DNA of 64,000 nucleotides from the NCBI RefSeq assembly GCF_004801295.1, contig NZ_SSOC01000004.1, forward strand, positions 186,001 to 250,000, written 5' to 3'. Made by a program: the position numbers and the translations under genes. The DNA is from Pseudothauera nasutitermitis. GTDB taxonomy: Bacteria; Pseudomonadota; Gammaproteobacteria; Burkholderiales; Rhodocyclaceae. Every line of letters begins with the position of its first letter. The stretch's first letter is position 1. The notes under the pieces are model-generated. The model saw only the letters and a list, made by a program, of their open reading frames with translations. It had not been told where the DNA came from and did no database searches. Shown in pieces: positions 21,982 through 32,247 of the stretch.

Positions 21982-22947
21982 ATGCTGATCAACTGCACTG
22001 CCTACCAGAATGGCCGCAAGCTGGCCGATCTGCCGACCGAGGAAATCGGCACCTATCTGCGCCTGCCCGGCTGCTTCGTCTGGGTGGCGCTGAAGGACGC
22101 CACACCCGAAGAGATGGCGAGCATGAAGGCCGCCTTCGGCCTGCACGAACTCGCCGTCGAAGATGCTGACCACGGTCACCAGCGCCCCAAGCTGGAGGAG
22201 TACGACAGCGACATGTTCGTCGTCATGCACCTGATCGAAGAGTCGAACAACCGCCTCAAGGTAGGCGAGATGCATGTCTTCGTCGGCGCCAATTACGTCC
22301 TGTCGGTGCGCAACCTCAGCGAGCAGAACCTGCTGGGCGTGCGCGCACGCTGCGAGCGTGAGCCGAAGATGCTCGCCAAGGGCTCGGGCTACGTGCTGTA
22401 TGCATTGATGGACGCCGTGGTCGACCGCTACTTTCCCATCATCGAGAAGCTGGAGACGGAACTGGAAGCGCTCGAAGAACGCATCTTCACCAAGGGCGCG
22501 GCGCGCTCCAACATCCGTCGGCTGTACCAGCTCAAGCGCAAGGTCACCGTACTCAAGCATGCGGTCGCGCCCTTGATGGAAGCCGCCGGCAAGCTGCAGA
22601 GCGGGCGCGTACCGGAGGCCTGCGCCGGCAGCCAACATTACTTCCGCGACGTGTATGACCACCTGGCGCGTTCGAGCGCTTCCCTGGACAGTATCCGCGA
22701 CACCATCACCACCGCCATCCAGGTCAATCTGTCTATGGTCGCCATCGATCAGACCGAAGTCAGCAAGCGGCTCGCCGCCTGGGCGGGAATCTTCGCCGTG
22801 GCCACCGCCTTCGCCGGCATCTGGGGGATGAACTTCAAGTACATGCCGGAGCTCGACTGGCGCTACGGCTATCTCTTCGGCCTGGGCATCATCGCCGTAT
22901 CGAGCGGTTTCCTGTACTGGCGCTTCAGGAAAGCCCGCTGGCTGTGA
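21982..22947 (+). CDS. corA: CorA-type Mg2+/Co2+ transporter
   Basis: 321 residues from the ATG at 21982, with GGAGAGGAG just upstream; the frame is open back to 21865 but without support. The large soluble N-terminal domain is acidic and helical. Two C-terminal membrane segments are joined by the selectivity motif GIWGMNFKYMPEL (GMN near residue 279). CorA channels pass Mg2+ and often Co2+ or Ni2+. It sits downstream of the B12 operon behind a terminator, so co-transcription is unlikely, but a cobalt link is possible. Confidence 0.92.
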   Translation: MLINCTAYQNGRKLADLPTEEIGTYLRLPGCFVWVALKDATPEEMASMKAAFGLHELAVEDADHGHQRPKLEEYDSDMFVVMHLIEESNNRLKVGEMHVFVGANYVLSVRNLSEQNLLGVRARCEREPKMLAKGSGYVLYALMDAVVDRYFPIIEKLETELEALEERIFTKGAARSNIRRLYQLKRKVTVLKHAVAPLMEAAGKLQSGRVPEACAGSQHYFRDVYDHLARSSASLDSIRDTITTAIQVNLSMVAIDQTEVSKRLAAWAGIFAVATAFAGIWGMNFKYMPELDWRYGYLFGLGIIAVSSGFLYWRFRKARWL

Positions 22948-22957
22948 GCGGAGCGCG

Positions 22958-22989
22958 AAAAAAGGGCCAGACCGACACTGGTCTGGCCC
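22958..22989 (-). terminator. Terminator of tRNA-Arg (minus strand)
   Basis: A perfect 10-bp stem, GGGCCAGACC (22964-22973) with GGTCTGGCCC (22980-22989), is followed on the minus strand by a T6 run (the A6 at 22958-22963). It lies 11 nt past the tRNA 3' end and 10 nt past the corA stop. On the plus strand it lacks a T run, so it serves mainly the tRNA. Confidence 0.8.
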
Positions 22990-23000
22990 ATCGAGATGTT

Positions 23001-23077
23001 TGGCGCGCCCGAGACGATTCGAACGTCCGACCCCTGCCTTCGGAGGGCAGTACTCTATCCAGCTGAGCTACGGGCGC
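23001..23077 (-). tRNA. tRNA-Arg (anticodon CCG)
   Basis: 77 nt with an encoded CCA. The acceptor stem GCGCCCG/CGGGCGC is perfect, and the anticodon stem CTGCC/GGCAG carries the loop CTCCGAA. The anticodon is CCG (plus-strand CGG at 23041-23043), reading CGG codons. The T-loop is TTCGAAT. All four arms fold. Confidence 0.97.
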
Positions 23078-23120
23078 GGGGGCTTTCAGAGGAAGATGAG
23101 CTTCCCCAAAGAGGCGGGGA

Positions 23121-23149
23121 AGCATATACCGGAACAGGGACGAAGTCCA
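23121..23149 (-). promoter_or_regulatory. Probable promoter of tRNA-Arg
   Basis: On the minus strand, TGGACT (23149-23144) and TATGCT (23126-23121) are 17 bp apart, 44 bp upstream of the tRNA. An 8-bp perfect hairpin, GCTTCCCC/GGGGAAGC (23100-23107 with 23116-23123), lies between promoter and tRNA, overlapping the end of the -10. Confidence 0.5.
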
Positions 23150-23223
23150 TGGCGCGCCGCCACAAGCGGCGGCTGGGCCGTTATAATCCGCGTTTCGTTT
23201 CCTGCCCAGTCAAAGGACCCAGC

Positions 23224-23685
23224 ATGTCGGAACATCGCGCTACTCGTGCCGCCCAGCGGCCCCTTCGTCGTGCCCTGCCTGTTGTTGCCGTGGTCGCGGC
23301 CGCGCTGCTGGCTGGCTGTGGCAAGCAACAGGCGGTGGATCATGAAGTGACCGCCGCGGCCATCCTGCCGGTGGCCCAGCTTCATATCGTGCTGCAGAAG
23401 GCCACACCGGGCAGCCGTACCGGCGAGGAAATCTACAAGGCCGTGTGCACCACCTGTCACGGCGCCGGCGTGCTGGGCGCGCCGACGACCGGCGATGCCG
23501 ACCAGTGGGCGCCGCGCATCGCCAAGGGGCTGGACGCGCTGGTGGCTTCGGTGCACGACGGCCTGGGTGCGATGCCGCCGAAGGGTGGCGCGGCCGATCT
23601 GACCGACGCCGAACTGGTGCGCGCCACCGCGTATCTGGCCAACACTGCGGGTGCCGGTTTCACCGAACCGCCGGTGGAGCAGTAA
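23224..23685 (+). CDS. Lipoprotein c-type cytochrome (cytochrome c5-like)
   Basis: 153 residues. A signal with lipobox (LLAGCGK) is followed by a single haem site CTTCHG at about residue 79 and a probable axial Met in GAMPPKGG. This pattern fits the c5 family of small electron carriers. The protein would be anchored on the periplasmic side and pass electrons to an oxidase or reductase; the partner is unknown. A TATAAT at 23182-23187 suggests a promoter 37 bp upstream. The start is the ATG at 23224. The open frame back to 22996 merely translates the antisense of the tRNA. Confidence 0.85.
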   Translation: MSEHRATRAAQRPLRRALPVVAVVAAALLAGCGKQQAVDHEVTAAAILPVAQLHIVLQKATPGSRTGEEIYKAVCTTCHGAGVLGAPTTGDADQWAPRIAKGLDALVASVHDGLGAMPPKGGAADLTDAELVRATAYLANTAGAGFTEPPVEQ

Positions 23686-23724
23686 GCTTTTCGGTGCGGC
23701 CCCACGGGGCCACAGCAGATTCGG

Positions 23725-23750
23725 ACGGGCGGCCTGCGGGCCGCCCGTTT
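23725..23750. terminator. Hairpin terminator between convergent cytochrome and rep genes
   Basis: ACGGGCGGCC (23725-23734) pairs perfectly with GGCCGCCCGT (23739-23748) around TGCG, followed by TTTGCGTT on the plus strand. It lies between the cytochrome stop (23685) and the rep stop (23755). Confidence 0.65.
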
Positions 23751-23754
23751 GCGT

Positions 23755-25743
<1,989 letters not shown>

Positions 25744-25750
25744 CGACGCC

Positions 25751-26434
25751 TTACTGGATGGCGCCGAAGATACGCTTGGCCCAGGTACCGGCGGCCTGCA
25801 CCGGGTTGGCGCGGATGGCGCGCTCTTCCTCGGCGATCATCAGGTACAGGCCGTCGAGTGCCTTGCGCGTCACGTAGTTCTCGATCTGTGCGTCCTCGGC
25901 CTTCAGCAGGCCCACGCTGGAAGCCTGGCCGGCCAGCTTGTTGTACTGCCCGGCCAGCGCCAGGCGGTCGGTGTTCTGCTTCACCACCGGCAGGAAGCGC
26001 TCGGTGAGCCGCGTTTCGGTGTGCTGGCGGAAGTACTGGGTGACCGAATCGTCGCCGCCGGTGAGGATCTTTTTGGCGTCTTCCACGGTCATTTGCCTGA
26101 CTGCATCGGTGAGCAGCGTACGCGCTTCGGGCACGGCAGCCTCGGCGGCACGGTTCATGGTGGTCACCAGGTTGTCCAAGTCCTTGCCGCGCCCGGTCAT
26201 GCGCAGCAGCGGCTCGGCCTTTTCCAGCACTTCGGGCAGCGGGATACGCACCTTGGCGTTGCCCAGGAAGCCATCCTGGCGGCCGAGTTGGTCGATGGCA
26301 CGCCCGGCGCCTTGGCTGAGCGCCTCGCGCAGCGCGGTAGCCGTGTCGGCCTGGGTGAAGTTGCCCAGGCCGGAAGCCGCCCAGACCGGCGTGCAGATGA
26401 CAAGCAGGGCGAAAGCTCGCAGAATCGGACCCAT
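25751..26434 (-). CDS. DUF4197 periplasmic protein
   Basis: 227 residues. A signal peptide ends near VWAASG. The rest is mainly helical: TALREALSQGAGRAIDQLG, DGFLGNAKVRIPLP, LVTTMNRAAEAAVPEA, AKKILTGGDDSVTQYF and YNKLAGQA are all DUF4197 hallmarks. The function of the family is not known. It precedes rep on the minus strand and is divergent from the TlpA-like gene, with only 29 bp between the starts. Confidence 0.87.
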   Translation of the reverse strand: MGPILRAFALLVICTPVWAASGLGNFTQADTATALREALSQGAGRAIDQLGRQDGFLGNAKVRIPLPEVLEKAEPLLRMTGRGKDLDNLVTTMNRAAEAAVPEARTLLTDAVRQMTVEDAKKILTGGDDSVTQYFRQHTETRLTERFLPVVKQNTDRLALAGQYNKLAGQASSVGLLKAEDAQIENYVTRKALDGLYLMIAEEERAIRANPVQAAGTWAKRIFGAIQ

Positions 26435-26463
26435 GGGGCACCCCCTCTTTGATTGGTAGGCAG

Positions 26464-26961
26464 ATGAAGGTCAAGATTATCGCCGCGATCGCGGTCCTGG
26501 TTCTCGGCGTTGCCGGATTTTTCGTTTTTACCCAGAAACCGGTCGCGCCGGACGTGGCCTTCACCACGCTGCAGGGTGAAACCTTCCGTACCGCGGACCT
26601 GCGTGGACAAGTGGTACTGGTGAATTTCTGGGCGACCACCTGCACCACCTGCATCAAGGAAATGCCGGCGCTCACCAGCACGCACGAAAAATTCGCCCCG
26701 CGCGGCTACCGCACCATCGCCGTGGCCATGGATTACGACCCGCCCGCACAAGTGCGCGCCTACGTGGAACGCAGCGGCCTGCCGTTCACCGTCACGCTGG
26801 ATGCCTCCGGCGACGTGGCGCGTGCTTTCGAAGGGGTGCGCCTGACGCCCACCACCTACCTGCTCGACAAGCGCGGGCGCATCGTGCAGAAGTATCTGGG
26901 CGAACCGGACTTCGACAAGCTGCACGCCCTGGTCGAGCGTCTGCTCGCCGAATCCGTCTGA
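26464..26961 (+). CDS. TlpA/ResA-like membrane-anchored thioredoxin
   Basis: 165 residues from the ATG at 26464; a TTG at 26449 is in frame but lacks a better ribosome site. One N-terminal membrane anchor (about 3-22) is followed by an AhpC/TSA-thioredoxin fold with the redox motif WATTCTTC (CTTC) and the cis-proline segment LTPTTYLLD. Such proteins reduce or resolve disulfides in the periplasm, often for cytochrome c maturation. A c-type cytochrome gene lies 3 kb away, but there is no ccm cluster. Confidence 0.86.
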   Translation: MKVKIIAAIAVLVLGVAGFFVFTQKPVAPDVAFTTLQGETFRTADLRGQVVLVNFWATTCTTCIKEMPALTSTHEKFAPRGYRTIAVAMDYDPPAQVRAYVERSGLPFTVTLDASGDVARAFEGVRLTPTTYLLDKRGRIVQKYLGEPDFDKLHALVERLLAESV

Positions 26962-26972
26962 AGGAGCACACC

Positions 26973-27164
26973 GTGCGGCTTGTTCTTGCGTTACTGCTTC
27001 CCTGGCTGCAGTTCTTCACGATCGGCAGGCCATTCGCTGGCATTTTCTGCCTCGTGCTGCAGCTCACGCTGATCGGCTGGATTCCGGCGGCGATCTGGTC
27101 CGTGTATGCGCTCAGTCAGTACAAGACGGACCAGAAAATCAAAAAGGCGCTGGAAGGCAGATAG
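26973..27164 (+). CDS. Small membrane protein, YqaE/Pmp3-like
   Basis: 63 residues with a GTG start at 26973 and AAGGAG 8 nt upstream. Two hydrophobic segments (LVLALLLPWLQFF and GIFCLVLQLTLIGWIPAAIW) and a lysine-rich tail resemble the Pmp3/YqaE proteolipids, which affect membrane potential and stress tolerance. It begins 11 nt after the TlpA-like stop, so the two are probably one transcript. Confidence 0.65.
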   Translation: MRLVLALLLPWLQFFTIGRPFAGIFCLVLQLTLIGWIPAAIWSVYALSQYKTDQKIKKALEGR

Positions 27165-27194
27165 TGCTGCCACCGAGTGCGAAGGTGGCGAAGA

Positions 27195-27214
27195 GCGGCC
27201 CCGCGGGGCCGTTC
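27195..27214. terminator. Palindrome between convergent yqaE-like and lipA genes
   Basis: CGGCCCCGCGGGGCCG (27196-27211) is a perfect 16-bp palindrome 31 bp after the small membrane gene and 17 bp after the lipA stop on the other strand. The T run is poor (TTCC), so termination is plausible but weak. Confidence 0.4.
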
Positions 27215-27228
27215 CGCAAGCTTGGAAT

Positions 27229-28176
27229 TTACACGACCCCGGCGCCGTGGGCCTGCTGGTCCGCCCAGTAAGACGAGCGCACCATCGGGCCGCAGGCGGC
27301 GTTCTTGAAGCCCATCTTGAGTGCTTCGCTCTCGAACATCCTGAAAGTGTCCGGATGCACGTAGCGCAGCACCGGCAGGTGGCCGCCGGAGGGTTGCAGG
27401 TACTGGCCGATGGTGAGCATGTCCACGTCGTGGGCGCGCAGGTCGCGCATGACTTCGAGGATTTCCTCGTCGGTCTCGCCCAGGCCGACCATCAGGCCGG
27501 ACTTGGTGGCAACCTCGGGCTGGCGGGCCTTGAACTCCTTCAGCAGTTTCAGCGACCAGGCGTAGTCCGCACCGGGGCGGGCCTGCTTGTACAGGCGCGG
27601 CACGGTTTCCAGGTTGTGGTTCATCACGTCCGGCGGGGCCTGGTCGAAGATTTCCAGGGCGATCTCCATGCGCCCGCGGAAGTCCGGCACCAGCACTTCG
27701 ATGCGGGTGCGCGGCGAGGCGGCGCGGGTCTCGCGGATGCAGTCGACAAAGTGCTGCGCGCCGCCGTCGCGCAGGTCGTCGCGGTCCACCGAGGTGATCA
27801 CCACGTAGTTCAGGCGCATGGCACCGATGGTGGCGGCCAGCTCGCGCGGCTCGTCGGGGTTGAGCGGATCGGGGCGGCCGTGGCCGACGTCGCAGAACGG
27901 GCAGCGCCGCGTGCAGATGTCGCCCATGATCATGAAGGTGGCGGTGCCCTTGCCGAAGCATTCGTGGATGTTCGGGCAGGAGGCTTCCTCGCACACGGTG
28001 TGCAGCTTGTGGTCGCGCAGGGTGCCCTTGATCTCGTTGAAGCGTTCGGCTTCCATGCCGGCGCCGAGCCGGATGCGGATCCACTCGGGCTTTTTCAGGC
28101 GTTCCGCGGGGACGATCTTGATGGGGATGCGGGCGGTCTTGTCGGCGCCGCGCTGCTTGCGCACGGGGGTTTCCAT
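27229..28176 (-). CDS. lipA: Lipoyl synthase
   Basis: 315 residues. Both iron-sulfur clusters are present: the auxiliary motif [12 protein letters not shown] and the radical-SAM motif CTRRCPFC. The C-terminal [10 protein letters not shown] provides the conserved RSS-Y serine ligand. LipA inserts two sulfurs into octanoyl groups on the lipoyl domains of 2-oxoacid dehydrogenases and the glycine-cleavage system. It lies 49 bp downstream of lipB, the usual pairing, at the 3' end of the long minus-strand block that starts at mreB. Confidence 0.97.
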   Translation of the reverse strand: METPVRKQRGADKTARIPIKIVPAERLKKPEWIRIRLGAGMEAERFNEIKGTLRDHKLHTVCEEASCPNIHECFGKGTATFMIMGDICTRRCPFCDVGHGRPDPLNPDEPRELAATIGAMRLNYVVITSVDRDDLRDGGAQHFVDCIRETRAASPRTRIEVLVPDFRGRMEIALEIFDQAPPDVMNHNLETVPRLYKQARPGADYAWSLKLLKEFKARQPEVATKSGLMVGLGETDEEILEVMRDLRAHDVDMLTIGQYLQPSGGHLPVLRYVHPDTFRMFESEALKMGFKNAACGPMVRSSYWADQQAHGAGVV

Positions 28177-28225
28177 GAGCGGTTCTCTGTGTTGTTGCGC
28201 GTGGGGTGGGCGTTATTGTGCCCGT

Positions 28226-28897
28226 TTATGCGCCGGCCGGCACATCGGGGGAAACCGCGCGGCGGCCGGCATCGACCGGCGGCAGCCGGCGCAGCAGGTG
28301 GGCGAGCAGGCGTTCGCCCACGGCGGCCACGTCGTCGGCCACGCCGAAATCCTTCAGGCGGATGGTCTGCAGGCCTTCGTAGCCGCAGGGGTTGATCCAG
28401 CCGAACGGCGCCAGATCCACATCCACGTTGAGCGCCAGGCCATGGTAGCTGTGGCCGTTGCGCACGCGCAGGCCGAGTGCGCCGATCTTGGCGCCATCGA
28501 TATACACGCCGGGGGCGCCGGGCTTGCGTTCGGCGGCCAGGCCGTACTCAGCCAGGCAGTCGATGATGGCCTGTTCCATCAGATTGACCAGCTCGCGCAC
28601 CTTCAGGCGGCGGCGCGCCAGGTCGATCAGCAGGTAGGCGACGAGCTGGCCGGGGCCGTGGTAGGTGATCTGTCCGCCACGGTCGATATTGACCAGCGGA
28701 ATGCCGGATGCGCGTCCGGCGGGCAGCAGGTGCTCGGGCCGCCCGGCCTGGCCCAGGGTGTACACCGGCGGGTGTTCGAGCAGCCAGATTTCGTCGTCGG
28801 TGTCGTCCCTGCGGGTCGCGGTGAAGTGGCGCATGGCCTCCAGGGCCGGGGCGTAGTCCACGCGGCCCAGGTGCTTCACGCGCAACCTGGCGGTCAC
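28226..28897 (-). CDS. lipB: Octanoyl-[ACP]:protein N-octanoyltransferase
   Basis: 223 residues. The core RGGQITYHGPGQLVAYLL, the catalytic lysine region VYIDGAKIGALG and the catalytic Cys in INPCGYEGL are all intact. LipB moves octanoate from acyl carrier protein to lipoyl domains, making the substrate of LipA. It overlaps the ybeD stop by 4 nt. Confidence 0.96.
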   Translation of the reverse strand: MTARLRVKHLGRVDYAPALEAMRHFTATRRDDTDDEIWLLEHPPVYTLGQAGRPEHLLPAGRASGIPLVNIDRGGQITYHGPGQLVAYLLIDLARRRLKVRELVNLMEQAIIDCLAEYGLAAERKPGAPGVYIDGAKIGALGLRVRNGHSYHGLALNVDVDLAPFGWINPCGYEGLQTIRLKDFGVADDVAAVGERLLAHLLRRLPPVDAGRRAVSPDVPAGA

Positions 28898-29175
28898 AGC
28901 ACCACCTTGACCATGGGGTGCGCGGTCAGCTCCCGGTAGAGGTTGTCCACCTGGTCCTGCGACAGGGCGCGGAAGGTACAGGTGATGGCCAGGTAGTTGC
29001 CCTTGGCGGAGGGGCGCATTTCCGCGCTGCCGGCGTCGAAGTCCGGCGCGTGGCGCTGCACCACCTCGACCACGGCCTGGGCAAAGCCTTCCACGCGCAG
29101 GCCCATGGCCTTGATGGGAAAGTCGCAGGGGTATTCGATGAGGGTCGTACGGCCCCCGGCGGGTTGGTCAGCCAC
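28894..29175 (-). CDS. ybeD: YbeD/DUF493 regulatory protein
   Basis: 93 residues. The DUF493 fold is an ACT-like small domain; FPIKAMGLRVEGFAQAV and YLAITCTFRALSQDQVD are typical. It lies immediately before lipB, as in E. coli and most betaproteobacteria. The function is undefined, though lipoate or aminotransferase regulation has been proposed. It overlaps the aminotransferase stop by 8 nt and lipB by 4 nt. Confidence 0.9.
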   Translation of the reverse strand: MADQPAGGRTTLIEYPCDFPIKAMGLRVEGFAQAVVEVVQRHAPDFDAGSAEMRPSAKGNYLAITCTFRALSQDQVDNLYRELTAHPMVKVVL

Positions 29176-30025
29176 TGCGCATCACCGTGTTCTTGAAGTC
29201 CTGATACAGGGCGTGCATGCGCCGGCCCAGCGGGCCGGGCCTGCCGTCGCCCACCGGGCGGCCATCCAGCGTGGTGACGGCCAGCACTTCCTTGGTGGAG
29301 GACGTCATCCAGATTTCGTCGGCGCCGCGCACTTCGTCTTCGAGGATTTCGCGTACCTCGTGCGCCACGTCGTGGCGGGCGGCCAGTTCCAGCACCACGT
29401 CGTAGGTGATGCCGGGCAGCATCAGGTGGCTCTTGGGCGGGGTGAGCACCACGCCGTCGCGCACGATGAAGATGTTGGAGGCCGAGCCTTCGGTGAGGAA
29501 GCCGTCGCGGAACAGGATGGTTTCCGCGCAGCCCTGCGCCACCGCGTGCTGGCGCAGCAGGCAGTTGGCCAGCAGGGCCACGGTTTTCAGGTCGCAGCGC
29601 AGCCAGCGGAAATCCGCCGCGCTCACCGCCGCCACGCCGGATGCGAGCTGGTCGGCGGGCGGGGTGAGCAGCGCGTCGCTCATCAGGAACACGGTGGGGG
29701 TGACCTGCGCCGGAAAGGCGTGGTTGCGCTTGGTGTCGGCGCCGCGCGTGACCTGCAGGTACACCGACTGGTCTTCCCAGTCGTTCGTTGCCACCAGTTC
29801 GCGGATGATCACCGCCCATTCGCCGGCATTGTGCGGATCGGGCAATTGCAGCGCGGCCAGCGTGTTGCCCAGGCGGGCGATGTGCTCTTCCAGGCGGAAG
29901 GGCCGGCGCGAGTAGACCGGGATGACTTCGTAGGCGCCGTCGCCGAACAGGAAGCCGCGGTCCATCGGCGAGATGCGGGCTTGGTCCAGCGGCAGATAGC
30001 GGCCGTCGAGATAGCAGGTGCTCAT
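29168..30025 (-). CDS. D-amino-acid aminotransferase (class IV PLP enzyme)
   Basis: 285 residues. GFLFGDGAYEVIPVY, a conserved aromatic/arginine region, SEGSASNIF-like GSASNIFIV and MTSSTKEVLAVTTLDG give the class IV aminotransferase pattern, with LLTEGSASN near the PLP. The enzyme interconverts D-alanine and D-glutamate, feeding peptidoglycan. Its location between a DD-carboxypeptidase and lipoate genes supports D-amino-acid use over branched-chain (IlvE) or aminodeoxychorismate (PabC) roles. Confidence 0.87.
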   Translation of the reverse strand: MSTCYLDGRYLPLDQARISPMDRGFLFGDGAYEVIPVYSRRPFRLEEHIARLGNTLAALQLPDPHNAGEWAVIIRELVATNDWEDQSVYLQVTRGADTKRNHAFPAQVTPTVFLMSDALLTPPADQLASGVAAVSAADFRWLRCDLKTVALLANCLLRQHAVAQGCAETILFRDGFLTEGSASNIFIVRDGVVLTPPKSHLMLPGITYDVVLELAARHDVAHEVREILEDEVRGADEIWMTSSTKEVLAVTTLDGRPVGDGRPGPLGRRMHALYQDFKNTVMRSG

Positions 30026-30053
30026 CGGTGTCTCGGCAAGAGGCGGAAAGCGC

Positions 30054-31184
30054 TCAGAGGCTCTTGATCCACATGACCAGGGCGTCCCACAGGCGGCCGA
30101 AGAAGCCGGCCAGCGGCACTTCCTGCAGCGCCACCACAGGATATTCGCCCAGCACGCGGCCGTCGAGCGCCAGTTGCAGGGTGCCGACCTGCTGGCCCTT
30201 CTGCACCGGGGCGACGAGCGGTTGCCGGCTGGTCAGCGTGACGGCGATCTTGTCGGCCTGGCCCTTGGGCAGCGACATGACGAAATCGCTGGTGAAGCCC
30301 ACCGGCACTTCCTTGGCCTTGCCTTTCCAGATCTGGAACTTGCTCAGTTCCTGCTCGGCGGCGTACAGCTGCACGGTGTCGAAGAACTGGAAGCCGAAGT
30401 TGAGCAGCTTGAGCGATTCCTGCGCGCGTACGGTGTCGGAGTCGGTGCCCACCACCACCGAGATCAGCCGGCGCGGGCCGCGCAGCGCGGAGGCCACCAG
30501 GCAGTAGCCGGCGCTGCTGGTGTGGCCGGTCTTCATGCCGTCCACGGTGCCGTCCAGCCACAGCAGGCGGTTGCGGTTGGGCTGGGTGATCTTGTTGTAG
30601 GTGTATTCCTTCTCCGAATACATGCCGTAGTACTCGGGAAAGTCGCGCACGATGGCGGAAGCCAGCGTGCCGAGATCCTTCACCGTGGTGTACAGCTGTT
30701 CATCCGGCAGGCCGGTGGAGTTGGTGAAGTGGGTGTTGGTCATGCCCAGGCGGCGCGCTTCGCGGTTCATCAGCTCAGTGAACGCGGCCTCGCTGCCGGC
30801 GACCAGTTCGGCCAGCGCCACGCAGGCGTCGTTGCCGGATTGCACGATCATGCCGCGCAGCAGTTCCTGCACGGTGACCGGCTTGCGCGGTTCGATGAAC
30901 ATGCGCGAGCCGACCTGCCGCCAGGCCGCCTCGGACACCGGCACCGGCTGATCCAGGGCGATGGTGCCGGCCTTGAGCGCCGAGAAGGCCACGTAGGCGG
31001 TCATCAGCTTGGTCAGCGAAGCCGGCTCGATGCGCGTATCCGGTTCGTGCGAGGTCAGTACCTGGCCGGTGGCGTAGTCGAGCAGCAGCCAAGCGCGCGC
31101 GGCGAGCACCGGCGAGGGCGTGGTCTGGGCGGAGGCGGTGAGGGCGAACAGCGAAAGCAGCAAGGGCAGGATGAAGCGCAGCAT
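30054..31184 (-). CDS. dacC: D-alanyl-D-alanine carboxypeptidase (PBP5/6 type)
   Basis: 376 residues from the ATG at 31184; the frame is open to 31484 but only this start gives the signal peptide (LLLSLFALTASAQ). The penicillin-binding motifs are SLTK, SGN and KTG. A PBP5-type C-terminal domain and an amphipathic membrane anchor (GFFGRLWDALVMWIKSL) follow. It trims the terminal D-Ala from peptidoglycan stem peptides in the periplasm. It lies 28 bp upstream of the D-amino-acid aminotransferase. dacA would be an equally valid name. Confidence 0.92.
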   Translation of the reverse strand: MLRFILPLLLSLFALTASAQTTPSPVLAARAWLLLDYATGQVLTSHEPDTRIEPASLTKLMTAYVAFSALKAGTIALDQPVPVSEAAWRQVGSRMFIEPRKPVTVQELLRGMIVQSGNDACVALAELVAGSEAAFTELMNREARRLGMTNTHFTNSTGLPDEQLYTTVKDLGTLASAIVRDFPEYYGMYSEKEYTYNKITQPNRNRLLWLDGTVDGMKTGHTSSAGYCLVASALRGPRRLISVVVGTDSDTVRAQESLKLLNFGFQFFDTVQLYAAEQELSKFQIWKGKAKEVPVGFTSDFVMSLPKGQADKIAVTLTSRQPLVAPVQKGQQVGTLQLALDGRVLGEYPVVALQEVPLAGFFGRLWDALVMWIKSL

Positions 31185-31296
31185 GAGCGGGTGAACCTGT
31201 GGAAACTGGGAAATGCCGGGGAACGGCGTGCGGGAAAAAGTCAAAAACGATACACGCCCCAGCACGGACCGGGGCGCCGTGGGTTGGTTCAAAGTG

Positions 31297-32232
31297 TTAC
31301 CGGACGACGACAAAGGGCTGCAGGTCGAGCACGCGGTGGATCTGCTCGGCCACGCCGCGCGCCTCGCTCTCGCTGTGCCAGGGGCCGACCTGCAGGCGGA
31401 AGCGCTCGCCGTCGGCGAACAACTGCACGCGGTCGGCCATGCTGGCCATCTCGCGCATGATGCGGCCGCGCAGATCCTCGGCATTGGTGCGCGAGGAGAA
31501 CACGCCGACCTGCAGGAACACGCCCTGGCCGGGCAGCATGGCGACCGGCTCGTTGCGCGCCACCGCCGGCGCCGCCGGGGTGTCGGTGCTGGCGGCGATG
31601 ATCGACTGCCCGCCGCCGGGCACGATCAGTTCGACTTCGACTTCGGCATGCCCGGCGTTGATGTAGCCCAGCCGGTGGGCCGCCGCGTAGGACAGATCCA
31701 TGACGCGTCCGCGCAGGAAGGGGCCGCGGTCATTCACGCGCACCACCACCGAGCGCCCGTTGGCCACGCTGGTGACCCGCGCGTAGCTCGGGATGGGCAG
31801 CGTGGGGTGGGCGGCGGTCATCGCGTACATGTCGTAGATTTCGCCGCTGGAGGTCGGCTTGCCGTGGAAGCGCCGGCCATACCAGCTCGCCACCCCACGC
31901 TGGCGGAACGGGCGCACCGAGGTGGCCGGTACGTACCGTTCGCCGAACACGCTGTACGGGCGGTTGGCGAAGCGGTGCAGGGGTTCGGCGCGCGGCACCG
32001 CATCGGGAATGCGGTCGAGGTTGGGCGGCGGGTTGTTGCCCGGGCCGTCGTCCTTGTAGTAGCCGCCGCCGCGCGTCGGTGCGCTGGCGGTGGAGGACGG
32101 CGAGGATTCGCCGGCGCGCGATTCGGGCGTGCGCGGGGTGCTGCCGCAGGCTGCCAGCAGCAGGCTGAACAGGGCGGCGGCCAGCGGCGCGGCGGCGCGG
32201 CGGGCGAGATGGAAGCGGGGGGAAATCGTCAT
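31297..32232 (-). CDS. rlpA: RlpA, septal-ring lytic transglycosylase lipoprotein
   Basis: 311 residues. The lipobox is LLLAACGST. A double-psi beta-barrel domain runs from GVASWYGRRFHGKPTSSGE to VNDRGPFLRGRVMDLS with its acidic/His catalytic site. A C-terminal SPOR domain (FLQVGVFSSRTNAEDL) targets denuded septal glycan. It starts 15 bp after rodA and belongs to the shape operon. Confidence 0.93.
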   Translation of the reverse strand: MTISPRFHLARRAAAPLAAALFSLLLAACGSTPRTPESRAGESSPSSTASAPTRGGGYYKDDGPGNNPPPNLDRIPDAVPRAEPLHRFANRPYSVFGERYVPATSVRPFRQRGVASWYGRRFHGKPTSSGEIYDMYAMTAAHPTLPIPSYARVTSVANGRSVVVRVNDRGPFLRGRVMDLSYAAAHRLGYINAGHAEVEVELIVPGGGQSIIAASTDTPAAPAVARNEPVAMLPGQGVFLQVGVFSSRTNAEDLRGRIMREMASMADRVQLFADGERFRLQVGPWHSESEARGVAEQIHRVLDLQPFVVVR

Positions 32233-32247
32233 AGGGAGGGCTCGGCG

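Noticed and set aside
22996-23223. Open frame upstream of the cytochrome (MFGAPETIRTSDPCLRR...)
   Set aside because: It is the antisense translation of tRNA-Arg, a well-known false protein seen in many genomes; the cytochrome starts at 23224.
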